A DNA stretch of 63,979 nt from an uncultured Pelagibacteraceae bacterium (GCA_902624185.1 CACNWU010000001.1:68085-132063); one strand, 5' to 3'. Numbered from the stretch's first letter, positions 47,748 through 56,534 are shown. A program made the numbers and translations. Notes: generated by a model not told the origin, from the sequence alone.

Positions 47748-49343
47748 ATGGAAAACTATGATTATATAATTATTGGAGCTGGGTCAGCTGGATGCGTATT
47801 AGCAAACAGACTTTCAGAAAATTTAAATAACAAAGTAGCTTTGATTGAGGCTGGTGGGAAAGATAATTATCCATGGATACACATTCCTGTTGGATATTTT
47901 AAAACTATGCACAATCCATCAGTTGATTGGTGTTATAAAACTGAGCCCGATGAAACAATGAATGGCAGATCAATCCGTTATCCCAGAGGAAAAACATTAG
48001 GAGGGAGTTCTTCTATTAACGGTCTACTTTATATAAGAGGTCAGAGTAAAGATTATGATGTTTGGAGACAAATGGGGAACTCGGGATGGGGCTGGGATGA
48101 TGTTCTTCCATACTTTATTAAAGCTGAAAACCAAGAGAGAGGTAAAGATAAGTATCATGGTGTTGGAGGACCTCTATCGGTTTCAGATCAAAGAATACAA
48201 TTGCCTTTATTAAACGCGTTTCAAAATGCAGCAGAAGAATTTGGTATTCCGAAAACAAAAGATTTTAACACTGGTGATAATCATGGATGTGGATATTTTC
48301 AAGTAACCGAAAAGGATGGATTTAGATGTAGTACAGCTGTGGGGTATTTAAATCCGATTAAAAAAAGACAAAATCTAAAGATTATTACTAATGCTCATGT
48401 TAAAAAAATAAACTTTCAAAACAAAGTTGCAAAAGAAATTGAATTCTGGCAAGACAATGAATTAAAAAAAATTTCAGCTCAAAAAGAAATAATTTTATCT
48501 TCAGGGTCCATTGGCTCACCTCAAATTCTTCAAACATCTGGGATTGGAAACTCACAAAAATTAAAAAAATTAGGTATTGAAATGGTTCATGAACTGAAGG
48601 GAGTAGGAGAAAACTTACAAGATCACTTAATGTTTAGACCAATTTATAAAGTGCATGGTTTAAAATCACTTAATAAAAAAATAAATAGTTTATTTGGAAA
48701 TTTTATGATTGGTTTAGAATACGTTTTCAATAGAAGTGGTCCAATGACTATGGGTGCAAGTCAAATGTGTATGTTTGCAAAAAGTGATCCATCTTTAGAT
48801 CTACCCGATCTCCAATGGCATGTTCAACCAATGAGTATGGATACGCTAGGTGCAACAAAAAATCATGATTTTCATGCATTCACACCTACAGTTTCTAACA
48901 TAAGACCATCAAGCAGAGGTCATGTGAATATTGTTGATAAAGATTCAAGAACTTATGCAAAAGTTAAATTAAATTATCTATCTACTGACCATGATAGAAT
49001 GGTTGCAGCAAAAGGATTAAAACTAACAAGAAAAATAGTAATGGAGTCAGAAACTTTTAAAAAATATAAACCTGAAGAGTATAGACCTGGAATTAATATA
49101 AATGATGATGAAGAATTAGTAAAAGCAGGTTCAGATTATACACAAACAATATTCCACCCTGTTGGTACTTGTAAAATGGGTCAAGATGATATGGCTGTAG
49201 TTGATGAAAAATTGAAAGTAAGAGGAATTAAAAATTTAAGGGTTATTGATGCATCAATAATGCCCAACATAACTTCTGGGAATACTAACGCACCAACAAT
49301 AATGATTGCAGAGAAAGGTGCAGATATGATACTTAAAAACTGA
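47748..49343 (+). CDS. GMC-family FAD oxidoreductase (choline dehydrogenase-like)
   Basis: 531 residues. Dinucleotide-binding GAGSAGCVLANRL near the N-terminus, then RGKTLGGSSSINGLLYIRGQ, GSIGSPQILQTSGIG, VGENLQDHLMF and C-terminal HPVGTCKMGQDD, VIDASIMPNITSGNTNAPTIMIAEKGAD. It oxidises an alcohol to an aldehyde. Relatives include choline, alcohol (AlkJ) and isethionate (IseJ) dehydrogenases; the exact substrate cannot be told. Divergent from the TRAP operon, whose cargo it might oxidise. First of a plus-strand run to 52991. 123-bp upstream gap holds only a weak promoter (GTGACA, 15 nt, TATAAA). Confidence 0.92.
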   Translation: MENYDYIIIGAGSAGCVLANRLSENLNNKVALIEAGGKDNYPWIHIPVGYFKTMHNPSVDWCYKTEPDETMNGRSIRYPRGKTLGGSSSINGLLYIRGQSKDYDVWRQMGNSGWGWDDVLPYFIKAENQERGKDKYHGVGGPLSVSDQRIQLPLLNAFQNAAEEFGIPKTKDFNTGDNHGCGYFQVTEKDGFRCSTAVGYLNPIKKRQNLKIITNAHVKKINFQNKVAKEIEFWQDNELKKISAQKEIILSSGSIGSPQILQTSGIGNSQKLKKLGIEMVHELKGVGENLQDHLMFRPIYKVHGLKSLNKKINSLFGNFMIGLEYVFNRSGPMTMGASQMCMFAKSDPSLDLPDLQWHVQPMSMDTLGATKNHDFHAFTPTVSNIRPSSRGHVNIVDKDSRTYAKVKLNYLSTDHDRMVAAKGLKLTRKIVMESETFKKYKPEEYRPGININDDEELVKAGSDYTQTIFHPVGTCKMGQDDMAVVDEKLKVRGIKNLRVIDASIMPNITSGNTNAPTIMIAEKGADMILKN

Positions 49344-49936
49344 TGTTTGCTGAACTATTTTCTCCTGAACAATTAACTATCTTAACCCAAATTATTTTAA
49401 TTGATCTTGTCCTTGCAGGCGATAATGCAATTATAATTGGAATGGTTGCATCAAAATTTCCACTAGAACAAAGAAGAAAGATTATATTTTGGGGTATTGG
49501 TGGTGCTGTAATTTTAAGAATAATCCTTACTTTATTAACCGCATATCTACTACAGATTAATGGTTTAAGGTTAATTGGTGGATTACTTTTACTCTATATA
49601 GTTTATAAACTTTATGTTGATGTTATTAAAGGTTCTGGACATGAAGATAATATTAAAGTCGATAATTCAAATTTTTTTAAGGCTATTTGGACGATTTTAT
49701 TAGCTGATTTTACAATGAGTTTAGATAATGTTTTAGGCGTTGCAGGTGCTGCTGGAGATCACTATGTGCTATTAGTTTTCGGTTTGATTCTATCTATAAT
49801 TTTAATGGCTACTGCAGCTACATTAATTTCTAGTTGGATAAAAAGATATAAATGGATAGCTTGGGCTGGATTATTAGCAATTCTTATTGTTGCTATTGAG
49901 TTGATTTACACAGATATTAAAATATTATTTTTATAA
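49343..49936 (+). CDS. TerC/YjbE family integral membrane protein
   Basis: 197 residues, about seven helices. The repeated acidic motifs DLVLAGDNAIIIGMV and DFTMSLDNVLGVAGAAG carry paired membrane Asp residues that bind cation in this family. Some members export manganese; the ion is unknown here. Overlaps the GMC stop and the following SDR by one base each, so it is part of the same transcript. Confidence 0.88.
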   Translation: MFAELFSPEQLTILTQIILIDLVLAGDNAIIIGMVASKFPLEQRRKIIFWGIGGAVILRIILTLLTAYLLQINGLRLIGGLLLLYIVYKLYVDVIKGSGHEDNIKVDNSNFFKAIWTILLADFTMSLDNVLGVAGAAGDHYVLLVFGLILSIILMATAATLISSWIKRYKWIAWAGLLAILIVAIELIYTDIKILFL

Positions 49937-50703
49937 TGTTCTTAAAAAATTATAATCTTAAAAATAAAACTGCAGTAGTTACTGGTGCAGGCAAAGGTCT
50001 AGGTAGAGCATGCGCTATAGCTCTAGCAGAAGCAGGAGCAAATTTAGTTATAATTAGTAGGACTAAAAAGGATTTAGATGAAGTTTCGAAAAAAGTAAAA
50101 AAATTTAGAGTTAAATGTAAATCTTATGTTTGTGATATTACTAGATATGACGAAATTAAAGAAGTTATTAACAAACAAACTAAAATAGATATTTTAATAA
50201 ATAATGCAGGTAATAATATTCCGGAGCATTTCACAAAAGTTAAAACAAAAAATATGGAATATCTTGTAAAGATAAATACTGTAGCTACTTTTAATCTTGC
50301 ACAATTATGTGCTCTTAAAATGATCAAATCTAGAAATAGAAAAAAAATTGGTGGTGCGATAATTAATATGTCCTCTCAAATGGGTCACGTAGGTGGTCCA
50401 ATCAGAAGTGTTTATAATATGAACAAATGGGGTCTAGAAGGTTTAACAAAAGGTATGTCTCTAGATTTAGCTAAATATAATATAAGAGTAAATACGGTTT
50501 GTCCTACGTTTGTTGTAACACCTATGACCAAAAAATTTTTGAAAAATAAAAAATTCAAAAAAGAAACTCTTAACAATATTCCTCTTGGAAGGTTTGCTGA
50601 ATTATCTGAAATAGCATCATCTGTTGTATTTTTGGCTTCTGATGCAGCATCAATGATTACAGGGACTTCATTATTGGTTGATGGTGGATGGACAGCAAAA
50701 TAA
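49936..50703 (+). CDS. Short-chain dehydrogenase/reductase (SDR)
   Basis: 255 residues. TGAGKGLGRACAIALAEAG, DILINNAGN, catalytic SVYNMNKWG (YxxxK) and VNTVCPTFVVTPM, C-terminal GTSLLVDGGW. Classical SDR, likely NADP-linked since a Ser-Arg (ISRT) follows the second strand. Substrate unknown. One base overlap upstream, 16-bp overlap with the M23 gene downstream. Confidence 0.92.
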   Translation: MFLKNYNLKNKTAVVTGAGKGLGRACAIALAEAGANLVIISRTKKDLDEVSKKVKKFRVKCKSYVCDITRYDEIKEVINKQTKIDILINNAGNNIPEHFTKVKTKNMEYLVKINTVATFNLAQLCALKMIKSRNRKKIGGAIINMSSQMGHVGGPIRSVYNMNKWGLEGLTKGMSLDLAKYNIRVNTVCPTFVVTPMTKKFLKNKKFKKETLNNIPLGRFAELSEIASSVVFLASDAASMITGTSLLVDGGWTAK

Positions 50704-51491
50704 TATTCAGATTAGTATTACTAATTTTTTTTCTAACTTCGGCTAATCTTAATGCCATTGAGTTTAAAGGAAAATTTCTCCAAGGACACTATATAATTGG
50801 CCAAACTGATCCATCAGCTCAAATTATTATAGGCAAAAAAGAGGTTAAAGTTTCAGATGATGGTTATTTTGTTTTTGGAATTGATAGGGACAGAAAATTT
50901 GATTTAATAATAACAAAAATTCAAGATGGGAAAAAAAATAAAATAATCAAAAAAGTTTTAAAGAGAAAATATAACATTCAAAGAATAGATGGTTTGGAGG
51001 AAAGTAAAGTTACACCTCCAGAGTCGGTATATAAGCGAATTAAGGAAGAAAATAACAAAATAGGAAAAGCTAGAGCTATTAACTCAAATTTACCTTTTTT
51101 CAAAAACCAATTCATTATGCCTGTAAAGGGAATCATTAGTGGTGTTTATGGAAGTCAAAGAATTTTAAATGGTAAACCAAGATGGCCTCATTATGGAATA
51201 GATATTGCAGCCAAACAAGGCACTTTGATTAAATCATCTGGTTCGGGTGTTGTTACAATGGCTGAAGCTGATTTATATTACACTGGTGGAACAATTATCA
51301 TGGATCATGGTCATGGTATTTCGACTATATACTCACATCTTGAAAGTGTAATGGTCTCAGTTGGTGATAAAATTAATCAGGGAGATATAATCGGTACAGT
51401 TGGTTCAACAGGTAGATCAACAGGACCCCATTTAGATTTTAGATTAAATTGGTTTCAAACTAGGCTCGATCCAATGTCAGTACTGAACTAG
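50688..51491 (+). CDS. M23 family metallopeptidase
   Basis: 267 residues with a signal peptide (ending near residue 23, NLNA). An N-terminal beta-rich domain is followed by the peptidase domain from about residue 140: GVYGSQRILNGKPRWPHYGIDIA (HxxxD), GGTIIMDHGHGISTIYSHL and GSTGRSTGPHLDFRLNWFQTRLDP. The usual HxH of M23 reads HLD here, with Asp in the last metal-ligand position. Predicted periplasmic peptidoglycan hydrolase or EnvC/NlpD-like activator. Overlaps the SDR by 16 bp. Confidence 0.88.
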   Translation: MDSKIIFRLVLLIFFLTSANLNAIEFKGKFLQGHYIIGQTDPSAQIIIGKKEVKVSDDGYFVFGIDRDRKFDLIITKIQDGKKNKIIKKVLKRKYNIQRIDGLEESKVTPPESVYKRIKEENNKIGKARAINSNLPFFKNQFIMPVKGIISGVYGSQRILNGKPRWPHYGIDIAAKQGTLIKSSGSGVVTMAEADLYYTGGTIIMDHGHGISTIYSHLESVMVSVGDKINQGDIIGTVGSTGRSTGPHLDFRLNWFQTRLDPMSVLN

Positions 51492-51499
51492 TTTTTTTT

Positions 51500-51652
51500 A
51501 TGCCAATTCTTTCAAAATCAAAAAGATTTTTATTAAAGAGTAAGTTTGGAAGATATTTTTTAATAGGAGGTTTTGCTTTTTTTTTAATTAAAGGGTTAGT
51601 TTGGCTAGTAATTTTTTTTATAGCTGGTTTTAGTTTGATAAATTTTAGATGA
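51500..51652 (+). CDS. Small membrane protein, 50 residues
   Basis: ATG at 51500, TGA at 51650-51652. Basic N-terminus (MPILSKSKRFLLKSKFGR) then one long helix (about residues 20-46, YFLIGGFAFFLIKGLVWLVIFFIAG) and a short tail. A single helix with a positive N-terminus suggests an N-in orientation. 8 bp after the M23 stop, 17 bp before the next gene. Family not recognised; resembles the many small helical proteins of streamlined marine genomes. Confidence 0.55.
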   Translation: MPILSKSKRFLLKSKFGRYFLIGGFAFFLIKGLVWLVIFFIAGFSLINFR

Positions 51653-51669
51653 TAAAATATAATTAACTT

Positions 51670-52098
51670 ATGGAAAATGAGAATCAAAGTAACCTAGAAT
51701 TTAAAGTAGCTGGTTTAACCATGGAAAAATTGTCTATTTACTATGCTTTATTTTTAATTTTATGGGGAGTAATTGTAAGCTTTATAAGTGGCAGTAGTTC
51801 AATGACGTCGTATATTCCGTCTATTTTAGGAGTACCAATTTTAATTTTTTCTTATCTTTCAATAAAATTTGAATCAAAGAAAAAAATGTTTATGCATATT
51901 GTAGTTCTATTTGGGTTAATTATTTTTTTGGGTGGACTTGATTTTATTAGATCATTAATAGCTGGTAATGCTTTTGGTAATTTATATGCTGACTTATCAA
52001 AAATAATGATGCTAATAACTGGTTCATTTTTTACTTATCAATGTGTAAGGTCATTTATTCATGCAAGAAAAATGCGAGAATTAGGTAATGCTGAATGA
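51670..52098 (+). CDS. Four-helix membrane protein, 142 residues
   Basis: Predicted helices at about 21-40, 46-64, 73-93 and 107-126. The N-terminal 20 residues are acidic (MENENQSNLE), the C-terminus is a basic HARKMREL. GVPILIF and GGLDFIRSL are distinctive but not diagnostic. Not assigned to a family. Its stop overlaps the start of the hydratase-like gene by 4 bp. Confidence 0.7.
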   Translation: MENENQSNLEFKVAGLTMEKLSIYYALFLILWGVIVSFISGSSSMTSYIPSILGVPILIFSYLSIKFESKKKMFMHIVVLFGLIIFLGGLDFIRSLIAGNAFGNLYADLSKIMMLITGSFFTYQCVRSFIHARKMRELGNAE

Positions 52099-52868
52099 GC
52101 ACTTTATTAGAGAAAACCTCTAATAAACTTGTAAAAGCATTTCTTAAAAATAAGATTATTGCTCCAATACCATCTAAATATACAAGAAAACTTCATGAGG
52201 CTCAAAAATTAAGAAAATTATGCGAAAGCAAAATAAAATTACCAGTCATAGGCTTTAAAGCTGCTGGAACAGGTATTTCTTTAATTAAAAAGTTTAAAGA
52301 AAAAGAACCTTTTTATGCCTCAGTTTATAAAAGAAATTTTTTAAAAAGTGGAAAAAGTGTGAAAATAAATAAAGCTACTTTAGGAATAGAATTAGAGGTT
52401 TGTTATAAAATTAAAAAATCTTTTTTTTCTACTAAAGGATCAGTGACAATGAAAAATATATCTAAATATATTTCACATATGGCCCCTTGTATTGAAGTAG
52501 TTGGTTATAGACAAAGAAAAAAAGGAATTACTTCATTTGGTGATTTATGCAGTGATTTTGGTGCAAATGTTAAGTTTTTGATTGGGCCATCAAAAAAATA
52601 TAAAAGGATAAATATTAATAATCTAAAAACTAATATTTCAAATAAAAAAGCAAATCAAAGTGTAAACGGTAATACGAACACTGTTTATATAAACCCATTA
52701 AATTCACTTAGATTTGTATTAAATAAACTTAAAAAAGATAAGATAAATTTGAGTAAAGATTTTTGGGTTTTTACTGGTTCATCAGTTGGTGTTGTTCCAA
52801 TAAAAAGTAAAGGTCTTTATATAGGCAGAATTGATGAATTAGGATCAGTTAAAGCAAGAATAAGATAG
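52095..52868 (+). CDS. 2-keto-4-pentenoate hydratase-like protein (FAH/MhpD family)
   Basis: 257 residues. FKAAGTG near residue 55, LGIELEVCYKI with the metal-binding ExE, IEVVGYR, and GDLCSDFGANVKFLIG follow the MhpD/HpcG order, with TGSSVGVVPIKSKG and RIDELGSVKARIR at the end. Such proteins hydrate 2-oxopentenoates or decarboxylate 4-oxalocrotonate. No other aromatic-degradation gene lies nearby, so the role is open. Overlaps the preceding gene by 4 bp and precedes a 39-codon microprotein by 3 bp. Confidence 0.8.
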   Translation: MSTLLEKTSNKLVKAFLKNKIIAPIPSKYTRKLHEAQKLRKLCESKIKLPVIGFKAAGTGISLIKKFKEKEPFYASVYKRNFLKSGKSVKINKATLGIELEVCYKIKKSFFSTKGSVTMKNISKYISHMAPCIEVVGYRQRKKGITSFGDLCSDFGANVKFLIGPSKKYKRININNLKTNISNKKANQSVNGNTNTVYINPLNSLRFVLNKLKKDKINLSKDFWVFTGSSVGVVPIKSKGLYIGRIDELGSVKARIR

Positions 52869-52871
52869 AAA

Positions 52872-52991
52872 ATGAAAACAGTAATATTATTAGCTTTAGT
52901 AATTGTAATTGTTTGGGTGTTATTCAGGCCTTTTTCAAAAGGGGAGCTTGATAGATATAATGACAAAAACTGGCCTGATATGAATTTATAA
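52872..52991 (+). CDS. 39-residue single-helix membrane microprotein (LFRPxSKxE type, copy 2)
   Basis: ATG at 52872, TAA at 52989-52991, 3 bp after the hydratase-like gene. Helix at about residues 3-18 (TVILLALVIVIVWVLF), then RPFSKGE and a charged tail with RYNDKNWPD. Length and position of LFRP (17-20), SK (22-23), E25, N30 and KN (32-33) are identical to the copy behind lon (31034-31153). The two diverge in the hydrophobic part but keep hydrophobicity, as expected of paralogues. Convergent with the FAD oxidoreductase gene 4 bp away. Confidence 0.65.
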   Translation: MKTVILLALVIVIVWVLFRPFSKGELDRYNDKNWPDMNL

Positions 52992-52995
52992 CATG

Positions 52996-54300
52996 CTAGA
53001 TTTCAGATCTAGCTCTTAATCTCTCAAACATAAGTCTGGCTTTTATACCTAAATCCAAAAAAGGTTGTGGTGGTAACCAAGTTGGTTTACTTCTTGCCTC
53101 AATAGTTTCAATTTCTTTTGTGTTTTCATTGATAGCCTTAAAAACAATTTGTTCGCCAAATAGTGTACCTACCCCAATGCCTGAACCATTATAACAACCT
53201 GCAGCAAATATATTTTCTTGGATTTTTTCAAAAATTTGAGAACTATTTCTGGTTCTAGAAACAATACCTGACCAAGTTGATTGAATAATGTTATCTGGTA
53301 ATTGTGGAAATCTTTTTTTAATACCAATTTTTTGTTTAATTGATCTTTTTTTTAAATCAGATTGATCCATCTTATTAGGATTATGAACTTCTGCAGTATT
53401 TCTTATTAAAATACGTCTATCTTTTGTCATTCTGATTGTTGCTCCCATTGGTCTTACGGGTAAAACACCCCACTCTTTTGGTTCTCCAATTGATTTAAAT
53501 TCTTTATCAGTTAGAGGCCTTGTCATACTTGCAGTTAGTGTAATAGGAAAATTATAATTTGTTTTTACACCTAGTGATTTTAGAAATCCATTTGTTGCAA
53601 AAATTATCTTTTTAGTTTTGATTGAATTATTTTTGAAAAGACAATCAATTGAACCATTATTTTTTTTCCATTTTAATAATAACGAATTTTCATAAAGAAT
53701 TACATTTTCAGGTAATGTATCAATCATTGCTCTTACCAATTTACCTGGATGCAATAAAATTCCTCCTTTTGTGTGAAGAGCAACATTATAGAAGTTAGTG
53801 CCTAATCTTTTTGAAAGTTCTTTTTGAAATAATAAATCATGTTCAAACCCTAATTTAGACAGGGTGTATGAGAAATTTTCTAAGATATTTTTATCTTCTG
53901 TGTTAGATGATGCAAAATACTTTCCACATTCATTCCAATCACAATCAACCTGATGTTCTTTAATGAATCTTTTTACTACATCTATGCCTAATTTATAAAT
54001 ATCGGATTTTTTTTTATAATTTTCTAATTCTTTATTAGAGGTAAAACCATCGTTAAGAGTTGTATCAACTAAATAACCTGAGTTTCTTGAGCTTGCACCC
54101 TCTCCTGCTAATTGAGCATCAACTAATAATATCTTTTGATTTGGATAAAGTTGTCCTAATTTTCTTGCAGCTGATAAGCCTGTGTAACCAGCGCCTATAA
54201 TCAACCATTCACAACTTAAATCTGATGAAAGAGTTTTAATATTATTTCTTAAGCTAAGGTCGTTGATCCAGCTACAGCTATTATCATTAACAACTTCCAT
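52996..54300 (-). CDS. DAO-type FAD-dependent oxidoreductase
   Basis: 434 residues. N-terminal ADP-binding CEWLIIGAGYTGLSAARKLGQ at about 29-49, then LLVDAQLAGEGASSRNSGY, and the C-terminal FAAGCYNGSGIGVGTLFGEQIV. It resembles PuuB/OrdL-type amine or amino-acid oxidases of the DadA family. It lies 48 bp downstream of xsc, in the same direction. Xsc acts on sulfoacetaldehyde, so an oxidase making that aldehyde from taurine (TauY-like) is a reasonable guess; a TauX partner is not seen. Substrate unproven. Confidence 0.82.
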   Translation of the reverse strand: MEVVNDNSCSWINDLSLRNNIKTLSSDLSCEWLIIGAGYTGLSAARKLGQLYPNQKILLVDAQLAGEGASSRNSGYLVDTTLNDGFTSNKELENYKKKSDIYKLGIDVVKRFIKEHQVDCDWNECGKYFASSNTEDKNILENFSYTLSKLGFEHDLLFQKELSKRLGTNFYNVALHTKGGILLHPGKLVRAMIDTLPENVILYENSLLLKWKKNNGSIDCLFKNNSIKTKKIIFATNGFLKSLGVKTNYNFPITLTASMTRPLTDKEFKSIGEPKEWGVLPVRPMGATIRMTKDRRILIRNTAEVHNPNKMDQSDLKKRSIKQKIGIKKRFPQLPDNIIQSTWSGIVSRTRNSSQIFEKIQENIFAAGCYNGSGIGVGTLFGEQIVFKAINENTKEIETIEARSKPTWLPPQPFLDLGIKARLMFERLRARSEI

Positions 54301-54325
54301 TGTAAAAGATTACGATAATTAATTA

Positions 54326-54357
54326 TTAATTTAAAGGTCTTAAGAAGACTAAATTAA
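54326..54357 (-). terminator. Stem-loop at the 3' end of xsc
   Basis: TTAATTTA/TAAATTAA and GTCTT/AAGAC arms pair around a 3-nt loop with a 3-nt bulge on one side, a 13-bp imperfect stem that includes the xsc stop codon. On the minus strand it is followed by an A/T-rich stretch but not by a clean T-run, so it may act as an mRNA end stabiliser or a weak terminator before the flavoprotein gene. Confidence 0.3.
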
Positions 54358-56130
54358 AGAAGGTTGCTTTTTCATGTCTGCTTTATTTATACCTGCTACT
54401 CTGACTGGTTTTTTCATAGCATCTCTTCTAAACGGTTCACCAAGCTCTTGGTTAAGAATTACTTCAATAAAAGTTGTTATACCTTTCTTTTGATCTTCAC
54501 AAGATTGTTTGATTGCAGCTGTTGTTTCTTCCATTGTTTTAACTGTTACTCCTTTTAAGCCACAAGCATCAGCAACTTTTGCATAACTTAATTCAGGGTC
54601 CAGCTCTGTTCCAACAAAATTATTATCAAACCAAAGAGTAGTATTTCTTTTCTCTGCACCCCATTGATAATTTCTAAAGATTACCATTGAAATTGCTGGC
54701 CACTCTTCACGTGCACATGAACTCATTTCATTCATACTAATGCCAAAAGCTCCATCACCAGCAAAACCTATAACTGGTGTATCAGGACAACCTATTTTTG
54801 CACCTAAGATAGATGGGAATCCATATCCGCATGGACCAAACAAACCTGGAGCTAAATATTTTCTTCCTTTTTCAAAAGTTGGATATGCATTTCCAATTGC
54901 ACAGTTATTTCCAATATCACTTGAAATTATCACATCATCAGGCATGCCTGCTTGAATAGCTCTCCATGCTTGTCTTGGAGACATTCTATCAGAATCTCTT
55001 TCTCTTGCCTCTTTATTCCAAACTGTTCCTTTATCATCTTCTTCATGATCCAAACTTGATAATTTTTGTAACCATGCTGACTTAGTTTGGTGAATTATAT
55101 CTTTTCTTTTTTGTCTATCAGCGTCTCCAGCTGTTGGTGAAAGTTGATCTAATAGTTGTTGAGCTACTAACTTTGCATCACCACAAATACCCACTGTTAC
55201 TTTTTTTGTAAGACCTATTCGATCTGAATTCATATCAACTTGAATTATGCTTGCATTTTTAGGCCAATAATCCATACCATAGCCTGGTAAAGTTGAAAAC
55301 GGATTCAATCTTGTACCTAATGCTAAAACCACATCAGCTTTTGAAATTAATTCCATTCCAGCTTTTGAACCATTGTACCCTAATGGTCCTGCCGCTAATG
55401 GATGACTTCCAGGAAAACTATCATTATGTTGATAGCCAGAACAAACTGGTGAGTCTAATTTTTCAGCAAGTTTTTTTGTTTCTTCAATTGCTCCACCTAT
55501 AACAACGCCTGCACCTGATAATATTACCGGAAACTTTGCTTTAGATAAAAGATCTGCAGCTTTTTTAATTGCATCTACTCCACCTGCTTGTCTTTCAAGT
55601 CTCACTATTGGAGGTAAATCTATATCAATAACTTGTGTCCAATAATCTCTTGGAACATTTATTTGAGCTGGTGCAGATCCTCTTATTGCTTTTTCAATAA
55701 CTCTATTTAAAACTTCTGCCATTCTAGATGGGTCTCTTACCTCTTCTTGATAACAAACCATGTCTTTAAATAAATTCATTTGTTCAACTTCTTGAAATCC
55801 ACCTTGTCCCATAGTTTTATTCGCAGCTTGTGGTGTTACTAATAACAAGGGTGTATGGTTCCAATATGCTGTTTTAATTGGTGTTACTAAACCAGTTATG
55901 CCTGGTCCATTCTGAGCAATAACCATAGACATTTTACCAGTGGCTCTAGTATATCCATCTGCAATCAAACCACCGTTTGTTTCATGAGCAACATCCCAAA
56001 AAGTAATTCCTGCATCTGGAAAAATATCTGAGATTGGCATAAATGCAGATCCAATAATTCCGAAAGCATGTTCAATGCCATGCATTTGTAAAACTTTTAC
56101 AAAAGCTTCTTCTGTTGTCATTTTTGTCAT
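54349..56130 (-). CDS. xsc: Sulfoacetaldehyde acetyltransferase
   Basis: 593 residues, usual length for Xsc (about 590-600). ThDP-enzyme N-terminal domain with the catalytic Glu-type segment AHETNGGLIADGYTRATGKMSMVIAQNGPGITGLVTPIKTAYWNHTPLLLVTPQ, and C-terminal ThDP motif FAGDGAFGISMNEMSSCAREEWPAISMVIFRNYQWGAEK. It cleaves sulfoacetaldehyde with phosphate to acetyl phosphate and sulfite. The first Met is supported by AAAGG 8 nt upstream. Divergent from suyAB; followed by the DAO-type gene. Confidence 0.95.
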   Translation of the reverse strand: MTKMTTEEAFVKVLQMHGIEHAFGIIGSAFMPISDIFPDAGITFWDVAHETNGGLIADGYTRATGKMSMVIAQNGPGITGLVTPIKTAYWNHTPLLLVTPQAANKTMGQGGFQEVEQMNLFKDMVCYQEEVRDPSRMAEVLNRVIEKAIRGSAPAQINVPRDYWTQVIDIDLPPIVRLERQAGGVDAIKKAADLLSKAKFPVILSGAGVVIGGAIEETKKLAEKLDSPVCSGYQHNDSFPGSHPLAAGPLGYNGSKAGMELISKADVVLALGTRLNPFSTLPGYGMDYWPKNASIIQVDMNSDRIGLTKKVTVGICGDAKLVAQQLLDQLSPTAGDADRQKRKDIIHQTKSAWLQKLSSLDHEEDDKGTVWNKEARERDSDRMSPRQAWRAIQAGMPDDVIISSDIGNNCAIGNAYPTFEKGRKYLAPGLFGPCGYGFPSILGAKIGCPDTPVIGFAGDGAFGISMNEMSSCAREEWPAISMVIFRNYQWGAEKRNTTLWFDNNFVGTELDPELSYAKVADACGLKGVTVKTMEETTAAIKQSCEDQKKGITTFIEVILNQELGEPFRRDAMKKPVRVAGINKADMKKQPSLI

Positions 56131-56245
56131 TAATAAAGCCTTTCTAAACTAATAAATGATATAATTTTTTTAAAAACTATTTGTTAATTTTTGGGATTAA
56201 TATATAAGTTTTTAAAAATTTCAAACAAACAAATCGACACGATTT

Positions 56246-56530
56246 ATGGCGACAGATATCATTATTCATGACGAAAAAGACAATGTTGGAGTGGTAGTTA
56301 TTGAGAAAATAACACCAAAACAAGACTGTAATTGCTGGATAATGGAAAATGATACCTCAACAAATATTCAATCAGTGGATGAAATCCCTTTGGGCCATAA
56401 AATTGCAATGGTTGACCTTAAAGAAGGTGATACAATACTAAAATATGGCCATGATATAGGTAAGGTAGTTAAATCAATTAAAAAAGGTGAACATGTTCAT
56501 GTTCATAATGTTAAAACGAAGAAGTGGTAA
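56246..56530 (+). CDS. suyA: (2R)-sulfolactate sulfo-lyase subunit alpha (UxaA/SAF-domain)
   Basis: 94 residues. SAF-type small subunit of the altronate-dehydratase family: IIHDEKDNVGVVVIEKI, EIPLGHKIAMVDLKEGDTILKYGHDIGKVVKSIKKGEHVHVHNVKT. Paired with a 388-residue large subunit 4 bp downstream, the separate-subunit arrangement of SuyAB, which converts sulfolactate to pyruvate and sulfite. An altronate-type dehydratase cannot be excluded from sequence alone, but the adjacent xsc favours sulfolactate. Confidence 0.85.
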   Translation: MATDIIIHDEKDNVGVVVIEKITPKQDCNCWIMENDTSTNIQSVDEIPLGHKIAMVDLKEGDTILKYGHDIGKVVKSIKKGEHVHVHNVKTKKW

Positions 56531-56534
56531 TTAA

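Noticed and set aside
52995-53013. GCTAGAT-5 nt-ATCTAGC stem between convergent genes
   Set aside because: Only 7 bp, no T-run on either side, and mostly within the coding end of the flavoprotein gene; too weak to call a terminator.
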